A stretch of DNA of 64,000 nt from Thermothielavioides terrestris NRRL 8126 (taxonomy: Eukaryota > Ascomycota > Sordariomycetes > Sordariales > Chaetomiaceae), in the NCBI RefSeq assembly GCF_000226115.1, contig NC_016458.1:3038001-3102000 (forward strand). Direction: 5' to 3'. Shown here one piece after another: positions 1 to 11,466 of the stretch. The position numbers were made by a program, and so were the translations under genes. The notes under the pieces are model-generated. The model worked only from the letters and a program-made list of their open reading frames with translations, had not been told where the DNA came from and did no database searches. Every line of letters starts with the position of its first letter. Position 1 is the first letter of the stretch.

Positions 1-264
1 GGTCGTGGACTCGTGGTCCTGTGGTTGAGGCCCTGGAGCCTTGCGCGCATTCTTGGCTCGCTGCACTCAGCTTCACCGCCCTCCCGCAAGTACCCGGGAA
101 AGTCAGGTGGAGCGACACCCCGCCAAGGGGGCAGGCGGGTAAGCCGGCGTCAACTCAGCCTCATCGGGAAGCTGCCACTAGCCAAGGCGTGGTTGCGCAC
201 GTGAGAGACCGCAACCCAAAGTCTTAAAAAAACAAACTCGAGACAGCTCCCGTACTTTATCTCA

Positions 265-400
265 GACCTCAGACCAGTATTGGGCTGTATTGGCCCGCTG
301 CGCAGCCTCAAACCGGCTTAGCCTGCACCACTGCCCCACTACACTGCCAACAGCCAATCAGAGCGCCCATTGCAATTTGAGCCCATACTGGTCTGAGGTC
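265..400. repeat. short foldback (MITE-like) element
   Basis: The left arm at 265-286 (GACCTCAGACCAGTAT then TGGGCT) is matched by its reverse complement at 380-400, with one base of length difference over about 21 bases. The arms are separated by about 93 bases and the total is about 136 bp. No target duplication is visible, so it could be a foldback element or a chance hairpin. Confidence 0.4.
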
Positions 401-539
401 AAAATTCGCGATTTGACCCGATCAGGGCACGCAACAAGCAAGGCGAATTACGCTGACGGCCACAACGCCATCAAATCGAGGTAGATTGGCAAGCTGTAAG
501 TTGATCCGCAATAGCCAGATAATACGCTTTCTAACGGTG

Positions 540-826
540 CCCAGGAAGATGCCCGCGTACCCAGGAAGATGCCCGCGCACCCAGGAAGATGCCCGCGTTG
601 GCCAGGATGCCTACGAACCCAGGAAGATGCCCGCGAACCTAGGATGCCCACGTTGGCCAGGATGCCTACGAACGCAGGAAGATGCCCGCGTTGGCCAAGA
701 TGCCCGCGAACCCAGGAAGATACCCGCGTTACCCAGGAGGATGCCCGCAAGCCCAGGATGCTCGTAAACCCAGGAAGATGCCCGCATTACCCAGAAGGAT
801 GCCCGCAAGCCCAGGATGCCCGCGAT
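540..826. repeat. minisatellite, unit 18-21 bp
   Basis: About 14 imperfect tandem copies of CCCAGGAAGATGCCCGCG, usually followed by three variable bases, so the period is mostly 18-21 bp. Units near the right end are more diverged. The array is open in several frames on both strands, which produces repetitive pseudo-ORFs of about 100 codons that I do not regard as genes. Confidence 0.85.
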
Positions 827-1233
827 CAAGCTCGTTATAGGCCATTTTCCACACCCTCCGGGCTAGGGTTCAGCCAAAAGGTCTGATCAGGGGGCGGAAA
901 AACAGGCTCTAAGGATCGCCTAGAGCTGGGCAACGTCGCTATCAAATTTGATCGAGTTTAACGCAGTGGTATGGAAGTTGAAGGGGGGTCATCGACTAGA
1001 AAGAAAGGCGTGCCCAACCCAAGGATTTACGTTGGCAGTTACCATCTAGGAAGATACTGCAGCTCTATATACAAAAATAGGCTCATTAGAATCTCCTATC
1101 AATGGCGATCCTCAGACTGTAATTGCCTTCGCGATGCGACATGTGGTAGTGGAGATATTGGCGAGTGATTGAATCACCTTTTTACGGCTCCCATACAAAA
1201 CCGTGCCCAACCCCCCCGATTCTGGAATTTTGT

Positions 1234-1395
1234 CCTCAGACCTCTTTCAAAGGCGTTCTCTGTAAAAAGTGGGCCAGGTTCTAGAAAGGGCTAGCGCGAC
1301 AGTGTTACATACAAACTAGTATGGGATTACGTCTTGGCAGCCCTCTCCTGGCCGTAGGCCAGGAAAACAGAGAACGCAATGAAAGAGGTCTGAGG
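1234..1395. repeat. foldback (MITE-like) element, ~29-bp inverted ends
   Basis: The left arm 1234-1263 (starts CCTCAGACCTCTTTC, ends GCGTTCTCTGT) is matched inverted at 1367-1395, with one indel and two mismatches over about 29 bases. Total length is about 162 bp with no coding capacity. This is typical of a miniature inverted-repeat element, but I could not see a target duplication. Confidence 0.5.
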
Positions 1396-2439
1396 GCTGA
1401 GATAAGGATTGTCCATGTTCGGAGTACATGCCTAGGTTGCTCTTGGGAGAGGAGCCCGGCCAAATGGGATTGATCAATATGTAATGGACAGTTCGCTAAG
1501 AAACATGAAACAGCCAGGCCGAAAGGAGCGCCGCGCCGTGTTCCGCCAAGTGTAACGTATACAAGCTCCCTATGAGCCTATCGATGCAGCGTTTGAGCAA
1601 GTTGCCCGACAAGCCGCCGTACGAGATAACCTTACACGATTGTGTCTAAGTGTAGTGTATGACAGGATGGAGAACACTCGAATTCAATGAAGTGTTCCCT
1701 TGCGACACTGTCTCCGTACCTTTCTGACATACTCTCTCGGCAAGGTACGCAGGTAAAGGCACCTTACACACCCGGTAGACGCCACAACCAGCGAAGATCT
1801 GCATGGATGAGCGAAGCACACGTCCTTTTCGGCACCGGATCCAGCGCTGCAAATGACAGAGGAGGGCGATGGCCATGAGAGAGCCACCTGCCTCTGAGGT
1901 AGTTATCCGGCTAACTATTCTCACACGTCAACATGAAGATCTCGGCATGTATGCTCTGCTAACAACCGTCCCCAACAACAAATTCATGCCCTCTCTGTGC
2001 CTAAGTATGTGGTGTACGGTCCTGATCTGTATGTGTGGTGGTTGCACTGCAGCTCAAGAGTTGCAGCGGCAAGGATGCGCTACTTGCAGCGATCAAACGA
2101 GCTGTTTTCTTTTCTTGGCCGGCTCAAGTTGGCAAATTCGTGCAAGTTGTAACCGCAGGACGGGAAAACCAGAGGAACCGTTGAGATTGTCACAGCCGGC
2201 CGTCCCGGAGCGCGCAGCGGCACTTCAGAGGCGTCTGCCCGAGGAGGATCGGCTCCATGAATAGAGAGTCAATCAGCGCGTGAGATTTTTGAGCGGAGCA
2301 AGCCTCCCTCACGCCTGCGCCAGGCTGCAGTTGAGTGCATACTGTGTGAGCACTGTGTCTGCCACGTTGTCGACTTGGTGGTTGTTCTCACATGGGCTGT
2401 GGAGGAGGAAAGAGCCAAACCCCTGACAAGCCCCTTTTA

Positions 2440-2685
2440 TACACTCCGACCCTTGTTTGTTTGTTAGCTTGGTTCTTCGCCCCACTTTTAACAGGGGCTT
2501 GCAGCCAACCAAAATTTGGCTTTTTACCCCCCCTGCTCCATTAACTGGCTCCGGCACTTCACACCCTGCTGTCCCAGAATCGACCAAAATCAGCCACGCT
2601 AGCCAACTCAACCAATCAATCTGCCCATGATGATGGTGATCCACTCTAAGTACCAAACTAACAAACAAACAAGGGTTGGAGTGTA
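2440..2685. repeat. foldback (MITE-like) element, 34-bp inverted ends
   Basis: The arm 2440-2473 (TACACTCC then ACCCTTGTTTGTTTG) is the reverse complement of 2652-2685 with two mismatches in 34 bases, both transitions. The element is 246 bp. The core between the arms is non-coding. A clear target duplication is not visible. The 171-codon minus-strand frame that overlaps it runs through both arms and is not believable as a gene. Confidence 0.6.
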
Positions 2686-3541
2686 GCGAACCCAGACGGA
2701 GCCTGGCTTCCCAAGCTGGGAGCCTGGAGCCAGTGGCTGCTTGTGATTGGCTGGCTGCCCAGCTGCTGCAAGGCGCGGAGGTGCATGTGGTGTGCTCCGC
2801 TTGGCGTCCGCGACGAGGTCCCACCGGCTCTTCTCTCCAACCTGATCCCCTTGGTCTGCAACTTTAGTGTAGGTGCTGTGGTTGTAGTGAAGTCTCCACT
2901 AACTTACATCGCTCGCTGCACGGCCCGGGCGCCCTTGGCTGCGCGCAGCTTGGTCCCATTTCCCAACCCAGCGCAAATGGAAGGTTTGGACATTTGCATC
3001 GACCAAGTCTGCTGAACTGCAGTCGTCAGAGACATCTGAAACGACTGCATTCACAGGCAGTGATGCATCTTACGCCACGCCGCTGTCGCATGTGTTTGCT
3101 TTCCTTGTGACGCTTTCCGCAGGCGCTTCTCGTTCTCGTTAGGGGACGCAGCGGTGGCTGACAAGGAAGCCCCCTCATTAGAGAAAAAAAAAGGACAGGA
3201 GGTTGTCCAAACCTCCATACCTTACCAAACTTCGTCCTCCAACCGACTCCACCCACGAGCACCAACGCTCTTCCAACTCTCACTCTCGAGCGTCAACTCT
3301 TGACACTATCGCCAGCCCAGCGGTGTCTGCGCCGGCCCACACTCAGCAGCACAAAACCGCTGCACAATCCCGTTTGGTTGTGGTGTGCGACGCCGCCTCC
3401 TGTGTCAATTAAGGGACCCGCACCTGCCCTGCTCGAGATCCGGCCGCCGGCAGATCGTCCACCTCAACGTCGCTCCGTCCCTCTGCCGCCGACCACATCC
3501 CGACGACGCTGTAGCCTGGTGAGCGACGCCATTGATTCGCT

Positions 3542-6500
3542 ATGGCCTTTCTGTTCAAGTCGAAGAAGCATCAGGACCGGGGGCTCACGAGCCGGGATGG
3601 GCCACCGGTGTCCACGCCGGGGGCCGGGAGCGCCGCCGCGCGCGTGAGGGACGAGAAGGGCTCGCGATCAACGCCCACCGGTAGTGTCAATTCGATAGAT
3701 AACGACGGCAGCATGGGCAGCCCAGACCAGGGCTATCCTCGCCAGCGCGGGCAGAGTCTGGACCAGCAACCACAACAGCGTCCGCCGCAGATGCAACAAC
3801 AACAACCCGGCGATCCCCAGGTTCGTTTTGCTGTTCTGCGCCAGCCTCCCACAATCCTTTTCGTTTCCGCGCAGATATACGTGCTGACGACTGGAACCTG
3901 CAGTTTCGCAATGGCGCGCCTCAGCAATTGGCCGCCAACCCCAATGCCTCGCTGTACCCGTGGTCGCAACGGAGGCTCACCTACACCTCGTCACAACCGA
4001 GTCCGTTCCCCAGATACGGCGCCGCCGTCAATTCGGTATCGTCTAAAGAGGGCGATATCTATGTGATGGGCGGCCTGATAAACAGCTCCACTGTAAAGGG
4101 CGACCTATGGCTCATCGAGGCCGGAACCAACATGGCCTGCTACCCGCTCGCTACCACAGCCGAGGGGCCTGGTCCGAGGGTCGGCCACGCCAGCTTATTG
4201 GTGGGCAACGCATTTATCGTATTTGGCGGAGACACCAAGATTGAAGAAACGGACATCCTCGACGAGACGCTCTACCTCCTGAACACATGTAAGTTCGGCG
4301 ACCTTGTCGCACCTTGCTTTGCTGGGCTAGGTAGCGTTGCTAACAACTCCCAGCGACGAGACAATGGTCGAGAGCGCTGCCCGCGGGGCCCCGGCCTATC
4401 GGTCGGTATGGCCACTCGCTGAACATCTTGGGCTCGAAAATCTACGTCTTCGGCGGTCAGGTGGAGGGCTACTTCATGAACGACCTGTCTGCCTTTGACT
4501 TGAACCAGCTGCAGATGCCGAACAACTGCTGGGAGATGCTCATTCCGAGCAGCGACAGTGCGAACCCGCCCCAGGCCAAGATACCGCCGGCTAGAACGAA
4601 CCACACCATGGTGACATTCAATGACAAGCTGTACCTGTAAGTGCCACCTGCATTCGCTCCCGCCGAGAGCGCCGCTGACTCCGGTCCTCCAGATTTGGCG
4701 GCACGAACGGATTCAAATGGTTCAATGATGTCTGGTGCTATGACCCCATGACCAATCTCTGGTCTCAGTTGGACTGCATAGGCTACATCCCATCCCCGCG
4801 GGAAGGCCACGCCGCGGCCCTTGTTGACGACGTCATGTACATATTCGGAGGCCGCAACGAGGAAGGCGCGGATCTTGGCGACTTGGCGGCATTCAGGATC
4901 ACCTCGCACCGATGGTACACATTCCAAAATATGGGCCCCTCGCCCTCGCCACGATCCGGCCACAGCATGACTACGGTTGGGAAGACCATCGTGGTCGTCG
5001 GTGGGGAACCGAGCTCCGCCGCTACCGCTGTCAACGACTTGGCGCTCGTCTACTGCCTGGATACGACCAAGATCCGATACCCGAACGACTCAGGGGCCAA
5101 CGCGCCGAGAGTGAGACGGCCTAGCGACGTCACGGCCCAGAATGTCGGCCGGAGCACCCCTTCGCGCGATGGCTCCAACGGACCGCCGGATGCTCGGAGG
5201 CAGACCGGAGCTGCTGGCGCTGCCAACGGATACAAGTCCCCAACCAACGAGCCGAACCCGGCCACTGTTCAACAACCCAACGGTCCCTCCAGACTCCCGA
5301 GGTCTGCAGGGCCACCGCCACAAGGGCAACCCCCCAAACCAGGGCTTGGGGCTCCCCCGCCCCGCCCAAGAGCCGGCTCGTTGGAACGCCCAGATCAACC
5401 CACCACGTCCCCTCTGGCATCGCCCGTTCCCCAACAAGTTGCGGCTCTCAAGGAAAGCGAGGGTGCCGCCGTCAACGGGAGACGCACACCCACGCAGAAT
5501 CCTCCACGGTCTTCCTCCAGACAAGCCGACTTCCAAGCTGCCGATGCGCCCAGGCAAAAACCGTCCAAGCACGGTCGGAGTCAGGGGTCTGTTGACAGCT
5601 CAACCGAGCCAGCTCTCAAGCAGGTAACAACCCGACCATCGTCCCCGCCACCACCGACGCGACAGGCCAGCAACCCTCTAGCTCGAAGGTCGTCGACGAG
5701 GAATTCCCAGACGGTTGCCCTACTGAAGGAGCTTGACGCCGCCAGGAACCGCAATGCATGGTATGCCTCGGAGTTGGAGTTGGCGCGCAAGGCTGGTTAC
5801 GTTCCCAGTGCTTCCCTGAGCCCCGTGCTCGACAGCCGGAGCATGGATACTTTCGACGACGAGGACAAGCCGCTCATCGAAGCGCTACTGGCCATGCGGA
5901 CCGAGCTGGCGAACGTGCAGGCATCCGTCGACAAGCAGGCGGTTCTGGCGGCCAAGCAGATCGCCGAAGCCGAGAAGCAACGAGATGCCGCCATCCAGGA
6001 GGCAGTTTACGCCAAGGCCAAGTTGGCGGCCAGAGTAGGAGGGAGCGCGAGCAGCACCCCGCAGCTCGGCAGTGAAAAAGACGTGGGTGATCGGGTGGAT
6101 GAAGCAAGCAGGAAGCTTGCTTATGCGCTCAACGCCCAAAAGGAACTTCAAGACCAGTTGGACCGACTGAGCGTCGAGTACGAGGCCGAAAGGAAGGCGC
6201 GGAAGCTCGCGGAGGAGACCGCCAACGCGACGCAGAGAAGGATGGCGGACCTTGAAAATTACAAGCAGCAGAATGCTTCTGAACTCGAGCGGCTAAAATC
6301 CGAGCTGCATCTGGCGCAGCGGGAGGCTCGGGAGCAGTCGGTTGCCGCTGCGGAAGCTGCCGCCACAGCGCAGATGTTGCGCCTTGAGAAAGCTGAGTTC
6401 GAGCAGAAGTACACCGAGGCGGCCGGCAGCTCCAAGGAACATGCTGAGACTTTTGAGACTTTGCGTGGCGCGGTGGCGGCTTCCGCGGAGACCAAAGCCC

Positions 6501-8203
6501 TGCTGGAGCGGAAGCTCGACGAGGAGCGCGCGCTCAGGGAGGCGGTCGAGTCCAAGCTTACCAAGCTCAAGGGCGAGCACGAAGCGCGGACGGCGGAGCT
6601 AGTCGCCGCTACTCAACGCCTGCGGGATGCGGAGGAGCTGGCGGAGCAGTACGCCAACGAGGCGCGGCTGCACCGCGAGGCGGTGATGGCTGGCCTCGAG
6701 AAGATCTCGGTCAAGGATGCAACCAAGTCGTCGGAAAGGGGCGACGGCGAACGGGTCCTCGCTCTCCAGGGGCAGGTGAACGCGGCCAACGCCCTGGTCA
6801 AGAAATACCAGCAGGAGGCGGACAGCGCGGCGGACAGGTTACGGGGTGCCGAGGAGCGGATCGCCGGGCTGGAGGCGTACCAAGAACAAGCCAGCCGCGA
6901 GGGCGTGTCGATCCGTCGGCAGCTGCAGAACGCTCTCAGGGAAACGCAGTCTCTGCAGGCCGCCAACTCGGAGCTCAAGCAGCAGCTGGCCAAGCAACAA
7001 CTCGAGACCAACGCCATGCTCGTCCAGTACAACGCTCTGAAGGACATCCTCGGCGAGCGCGGCATTTCACCCACGGCGGCAATGCGGTCGCGCGGCAGCC
7101 CCCGGGGTGGCTCGCCGGAGCAAATGCGTCTCCGCGAGCTCGAGCAGCAGCTCGCTGCCGCGGAGGCTGCGCTCGAGGAGACCAGGGCGCAGGCCGCGGT
7201 ACAGGCGCAGGAGACCGAGTCGACGTACCGCGACAAGCTCGCCCAGCTCGATAACGATTATCAGTCGACCGTGCACTATGTCAAGGGCCTCGAGAAGATG
7301 CTCAAGCAGCTCAACGAGCAGCTCTCGCGCTACAAGACCGAGAACGGTCGGTTGAAGGAACGGGTGGTGGAACTCGAGGAAAAGCTCGAAACCCAAGACC
7401 CTGCGGCCAAGAGCGGGCAGGCACCGGAGGGCTGGGAGACGCAGCAGAAGACGTTGCAAACCGAGATTAGCCGGCTCCAGGCCGAGCTCAAGCAAACGGC
7501 CTCCAGACTGGAGCAGCAAGTCCAGTCCATCCGCCAGGAGCTTGCCGACACCCAGCGGGAGCGCGATGCGGCCGTCGAGAACGCCGAGGACGCCCAACGC
7601 CGCCTGGAGTCGTCCAAGCGGGACCTCGACCAACTCCAGCAGGAAAACGCGCTGCTGGAGCGCCGCGCCCAGGACGCCGAGCACAAGGTCAGCACGCTAC
7701 TTGACCAGGTTGAGCTCTCGGTGGATAACTACCGCCGCCGCAGCCGGCAGGCGCCGAGTCTGAACTCGGAGTCCGCCGGCTTCGGCGTCTCCGCTTCGCA
7801 CCCGTCCACCGGCACCGGGGCAAACGTCAACGGTGGGGGCAACCAGCTCCACCCGAATAACAGCAACAATCAACACTACACCGTCCCGGGCCACATGCGC
7901 CAAGACTCCGCCGCCAGCGAGGCCGAGAGCCTGTACGGCGCCCTCTCCGGCGCGGGCGGCGGCGCGCGCAACAGCGCCGCGCTCGACAGCCTCGCCAACG
8001 AGCTCGAGACGCTGCGCAGCCACTGGGAGGCGACCAACAAGAACTACCGGCTGAGCAACGCGTTCGACTTCGAGGCGGCCACCAGCACGACACCGGCGGC
8101 GGCGAGGAACGAGGAGCGTGCCGGCGGCGGTGGTAGTGGGCGGGGGCTGAGTGAAAGCTTGGCGGATTGGCGGAAGAGGTTGGATGAGAGCCATCCGGAA
8201 TAG
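3542..8203 (+). CDS. tea1-like: Tea1-like kelch-repeat cell-end marker
   Basis: Cell-polarity protein of the Tea1 type, which travels on microtubule plus ends to the growing tip. Exons are 3542-3820, 3904-4288, 4354-4636 and 4693-8203, with branch points such as GCTGACG and GCTAAC. This gives 1,485 residues with consistent phase. After a Ser/Gln-rich start, roughly residues 105-440 hold about six kelch blades (repeated YVFGG, MYIFGG and FGGTNG motifs with downstream Trp). Next comes a Pro/Ser-rich linker (about 440-650), then a very long coiled coil (about 650-1340) rich in Glu, Ala, Leu and Gln, and a Gly/Asn/Ser-rich tail. Kelch repeats followed by a long coiled coil is the classic Tea1 architecture. 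The ATG at 3542 is chosen because it begins the frame just before the first intron; exon 1 is the least certain part. Confidence 0.87.
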
Positions 8204-9741
8204 GCCCCGTGGAGGTCTCTGGGGGAGGAGCGGGGAGGAAGAAGAAGATAATGGCTGGGATGTGGGAGGGGAATTCTGTTCTGTTTTTTTGGATATGTGG
8301 ATGTCTGTTCCTCTGGGAAGGTGAATGGGGGGTGTACTCTTATTATTCTGCTTTGTTTCCTGCGGGAACGTTTTTTTATCTCTTTTCCTTCTCTTGTCGT
8401 TTGATACGATATTTACCCAAGGACAAGAGGGAGGGAGGGACGGGCGGGGAAGGATTTGACATCCGCACATCTTTCTTTTTCTCCTTTTTTTGCTCCTTTT
8501 TTTTTCTCCTTTTTTTTTCTTTGTTTTGCTTTCTCTATTGCCAACTGACTGGCTGGTTGAGCTTTTGAGATGCTAATGTCATTCATCTCATTTCATTCCA
8601 AGCCATCTCATGTCCTGTGCTGAGTGAGACCAAGTTACCCATGCTACCCCCTCACATGTCTCCGAGAGTCTTGTTGTACTTTCCTCGCTGTTTTCTCTCG
8701 TCGTATTTGTTTGACGATCTGGGGTTCTCAGTTATAGTTTGTAACAGGAACTACGAGCCCGGAAGGGGCCTACGTTGTCAGGACGGAGCCCTCGAGGGTT
8801 GCTTGGTTGTTGTGCTGTTGCTTGGTCCTGCTCTGCATTTTTTGCTTGCCTGTCTTTGTGTTTTGATACTTTAGCTATTCCTATACATTAACTATAGGCG
8901 AGCTGCCTTTTGTCGGTTGCTGTTGCTACGCGGGGTGTTGCTGGTGAAGAGGAGCGGGTGGCTGGACGGATTGATGATATATGGATGGATGTGACGGGCG
9001 ATGGACATGTGTAAGGGGAAGAAGTTCCAACAGATTGGTTAGGTCCACTGGTTTTTCCTCCTCTTACTCTTCTTTCCACTTGACGGGCGGGAGCAGAATG
9101 GGACAGTAGCTGAGAGGGAGTTCACACTGGTGTTTAATGTATATATCACTGTCTCTTCCGTTGTTGTTCACCTGGGCGGAGGCTAGTTAGCAGTACGGTA
9201 TGCTTGGGTAGCATTGCGTACTTTCCATGATACTGGTGCTCGAATGCGTCTGAGAGACTGAGAAACGGATCCGCGGTCTGGGTGCGATAGTGACTCGAGC
9301 CTAGGCAAAGTGCCGCTGTCAACAGTTTGTCTCAACATGCTGTGCCCTCCAGGGAGGTGGCAGCACATTCGATGCCACTGCTGCGACAGGTGCCTCAAGC
9401 TCATGGACGAGTGCTTCGCTGATCAGTCAACGGCCTGACATCACAGACGGACATATCGCCTTGGACTTCCAGCACACCCTTCTCATTACTTCCGACTTTC
9501 CATCTCCTCCGCTTGCGTGCTTTACATTTTGGGACCCGAGCCCCAGTGGCTCGAGAAGCGGGCCTCTTTTCCCTTGGGATTCCACTCGGACTATCCTCGT
9601 AAGAATTGCGACGTTCTTCACCTCCCGCTTCTCGCTTGATCCTGGCTGCACAGGTATCCGTCAAGTTCGAGGACAGCGCCGAGCAAATCCTTGAAATTCG
9701 TATCCGGCCGGGAGAGAGCAGCTTCTCGATCCCGCCCCGAC
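8204..9741. other. 3' flank of the kelch gene and intergenic DNA
   Basis: This stretch has no supported gene. The first 400 bases are T-rich, with interrupted T runs (about 8470-8525) that suit a 3' untranslated region of the upstream gene. The rest has only short frames without domains. Just upstream of 9742 the sequence is GC-rich and may be the leader of the small gene proposed there. Confidence 0.5.
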
Positions 9742-9978
9742 ATGGCGCAACGGGAGAGGAACGACGAGGCCGAAGACCGCCGCATTGCGTCAATGCTCAA
9801 CATGGCCCTCAAGGTGCCAGGTAAACCATGGCAAACAAAGCGGTTATAATGCACCATTTGCATCACAACTTGCTAAGACGTGTCGCTCGCTATTTAGAGT
9901 CTAGACGGTCAAAACCAAGCACCCCAAGTACAGCGGACGGTCACCGTTGCCACCGGGGAAGAACAAGCAGGAAGCTGA
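9742..9978 (+). CDS. possible 50-residue hypothetical protein
   Basis: Candidate small gene that I do not recognise. Exon 1 is 9742-9820 and ends in G followed by GTAAAC. Exon 2 is 9905-9978, entered through TCTAG. The spliced frame gives 50 residues: an acidic and basic N-terminus (MAQRERNDEAEDRR), a short hydrophobic stretch (MLNMALKV), then a Gln/Val/Thr-rich tail ending in GEEQAGS. The protein-like composition on both sides of a plausible intron is the only support. A CTAAG near 9870 could be the branch point, but it lies far from the acceptor. The gene is convergent with the Mpv17-like gene. It could equally be an exon of a longer gene or a chance frame. Confidence 0.35.
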
Positions 9979-10149
9979 TAGTATATACACAAGACAAGCA
10001 ATGTGCCCTGGAATAAACAACCCTGTATGCTTTTCGATACCACCGCGTAACTCATCTATCCGCACCACCCACCGGCCGGAATCTGTATGCCGTCACAGAG
10101 CAACATTCCCCCCACCCTCACTCAACCCCAGGCCAGTACCCCCGCCCGC

Positions 10150-10926
10150 TCACTTTCCAGTATACAGACTGATATACACCCCCCACGCCAGCCCGGCGAG
10201 GGCGCCCGCCAAGCTGCGCGCCCCGACACTCGTCAAAAACACGTAATTCACCAAACTCACGAGCGGCCAAAACCGCCACCCGGCGCGGATCAGGTCCCAG
10301 AACTCGCCGCGCGCGCGCGCCCACACGACCGGCCAGCTGACCGCGCCGAGCCGCACCACGTCCCCGCCACCCAGCAGCGCCGCCCAGCCCACCACCGCCT
10401 CCCCATTACCGCCGGCTCCGCGGTAGTGGTGGCCCATCCCCTGCCGGATGGCGTGCATGAACAGGCTGAAGAGCAGGGTGTTCACGGCGGCGCCGACCGT
10501 CTGGTCCAGCGCGGTCTTGAGCAGCGTGTGGCGCACGTTGAGGCGGGGCGGCGCCGCCGGGGGCGCCGCCGGCTCGACCGGCTTGGCCTCGACGGCGTCG
10601 ATGGTGGTGGTGGTGGTGGTGGTGGTGGTAATGGGCTGGGGCTTGGGCTGGTGGTAGGCTGGGAAGGACGACTCGAGCAGTTCCTGCCAGAGGAAGTTGG
10701 GCGGCGTGGAGAGCAGGGCGAAGAGGGTGTATTGGAAGATGGGCAGGGGGTCGAGCGTTAGAGGGGTCTGGTGGGCTGTGTTAGTTATTGCATGAGGGAT
10801 GTGGAGAGGGGGGAGGAGAAAGAAACGGACATTGGTTTGGCGGGCCGAGATGGCTTGTGCGATGATGTTGGAGACGGCGCTGATGACGGCCGTTTGCACG
10901 GTCGCGGTTACGATGGGCGCCGGCAT
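10150..10926 (-). CDS. Mpv17/PMP22-family membrane protein
   Basis: Integral membrane protein of the Mpv17/PMP22 family, found in peroxisomal or mitochondrial inner membranes. Predicted exons are 10926-10831 and 10767-10150, giving 237 residues. The 63-base intron is in frame and stop-free (CTAAC branch, CCACCAG acceptor), so a retained form of 258 residues is also open. Support comes from the N-terminal amphipathic helix with NIIAQ, the PLPIFQY and TPPNFLWQ segment, the LKTALDQT motif and the C-terminal FWPLVSLVNYVF block typical of the family. A poly-Thr run of nine residues, encoded by a GGT repeat on the plus strand, sits in a low-complexity insert in the middle of the protein. The exact family member (Sym1-like or Woronin-body related) cannot be decided. 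Confidence 0.82.
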   Translation of the reverse strand: MPAPIVTATVQTAVISAVSNIIAQAISARQTNVRFFLLPPLHIPHAITNTAHQTPLTLDPLPIFQYTLFALLSTPPNFLWQELLESSFPAYHQPKPQPITTTTTTTTTIDAVEAKPVEPAAPPAAPPRLNVRHTLLKTALDQTVGAAVNTLLFSLFMHAIRQGMGHHYRGAGGNGEAVVGWAALLGGGDVVRLGAVSWPVVWARARGEFWDLIRAGWRFWPLVSLVNYVFLTSVGARSLAGALAGLAWGVYISLYTGK

Positions 10927-11466
10927 GGTTTATGCCACTGCTGTCGCTTTGGTTGTGAAATTTTTTGAAGCGATACAGGGCTACTGAGGGAAAGGGCTCA
11001 GTGTAACCCCCCGGCTCAATGACTGAGCTGTTTTTGAGGTATGAGTTGTGAGCAGTGAGAGGTGAAACGGTGTCAAGTTGGGGACAGAGCCCGCAGCGGT
11101 GGAATGCAGACCCACTTGCGCTCGGCTGCTCTTCTCGGACTGCACGGAATATAAGTGGGTGGTTTGGCCGTAGGTGTCGATTCAATCGTTGCCTTCAAAA
11201 GGAAAATTGTGGTATACAAACAGCAGACTTATTGAGCCAACTCGATAGGGGTTAGGAAACATTTCTGGACAGCTTTGCCACCGGGATAGTGTGGTCACCA
11301 TAGCCCCAGTCGCAATTCATGCATTTCCTGCTTGCATCAAGGTGTGATATTCAGTATTCCGTACATGTCTTCTATCCCACAGCCGCTACCGAACACCGCT
11401 GCTTTCGCGATAGCCCATCAACAACATCCAGCCCCCAATCCTTAGTGCCGCACCTCAGATTGCCGC
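10927..11466. other. intergenic region between two minus-strand genes
   Basis: 540 bases with no supported gene. They should hold the promoter of the Mpv17-like gene and the 3' end of the Yif1-like gene. I see no repeat or RNA gene here. Confidence 0.5.

Larger units (their letters stand above)
1..3541. other. gene-poor region upstream of the Tea1-like gene
   Basis: I see no convincing protein gene here. Short open frames exist on both strands but have no recognisable domains, and several lie inside repeats. The stretch holds a minisatellite (540-826) and three foldback elements (265-400, 1234-1395, 2440-2685), listed separately. The last 350 bases before position 3542 are pyrimidine-rich and C-rich and look like the promoter and 5' leader of the kelch gene. 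A small hairpin (GGAGGTT / AACCTCC) lies near 3198-3216. Confidence 0.6.

Noticed and set aside
540..826. Possible CRISPR array
   Set aside because: The unit repeats back to back without unique spacers, and the genome is eukaryotic.
448..886. Repetitive frames on both strands
   Set aside because: They are produced by the minisatellite unit, which is open in several frames. No conserved flanking sequence.
2309..2824. 171-codon minus-strand frame
   Set aside because: It runs through both arms of a foldback element and has no recognisable domain.
6613..7684. Minus-strand frames of about 205 codons inside the kelch gene
   Set aside because: They are antisense shadows of the coiled-coil exon, with Ser/Leu-rich translation and no features of a real protein.
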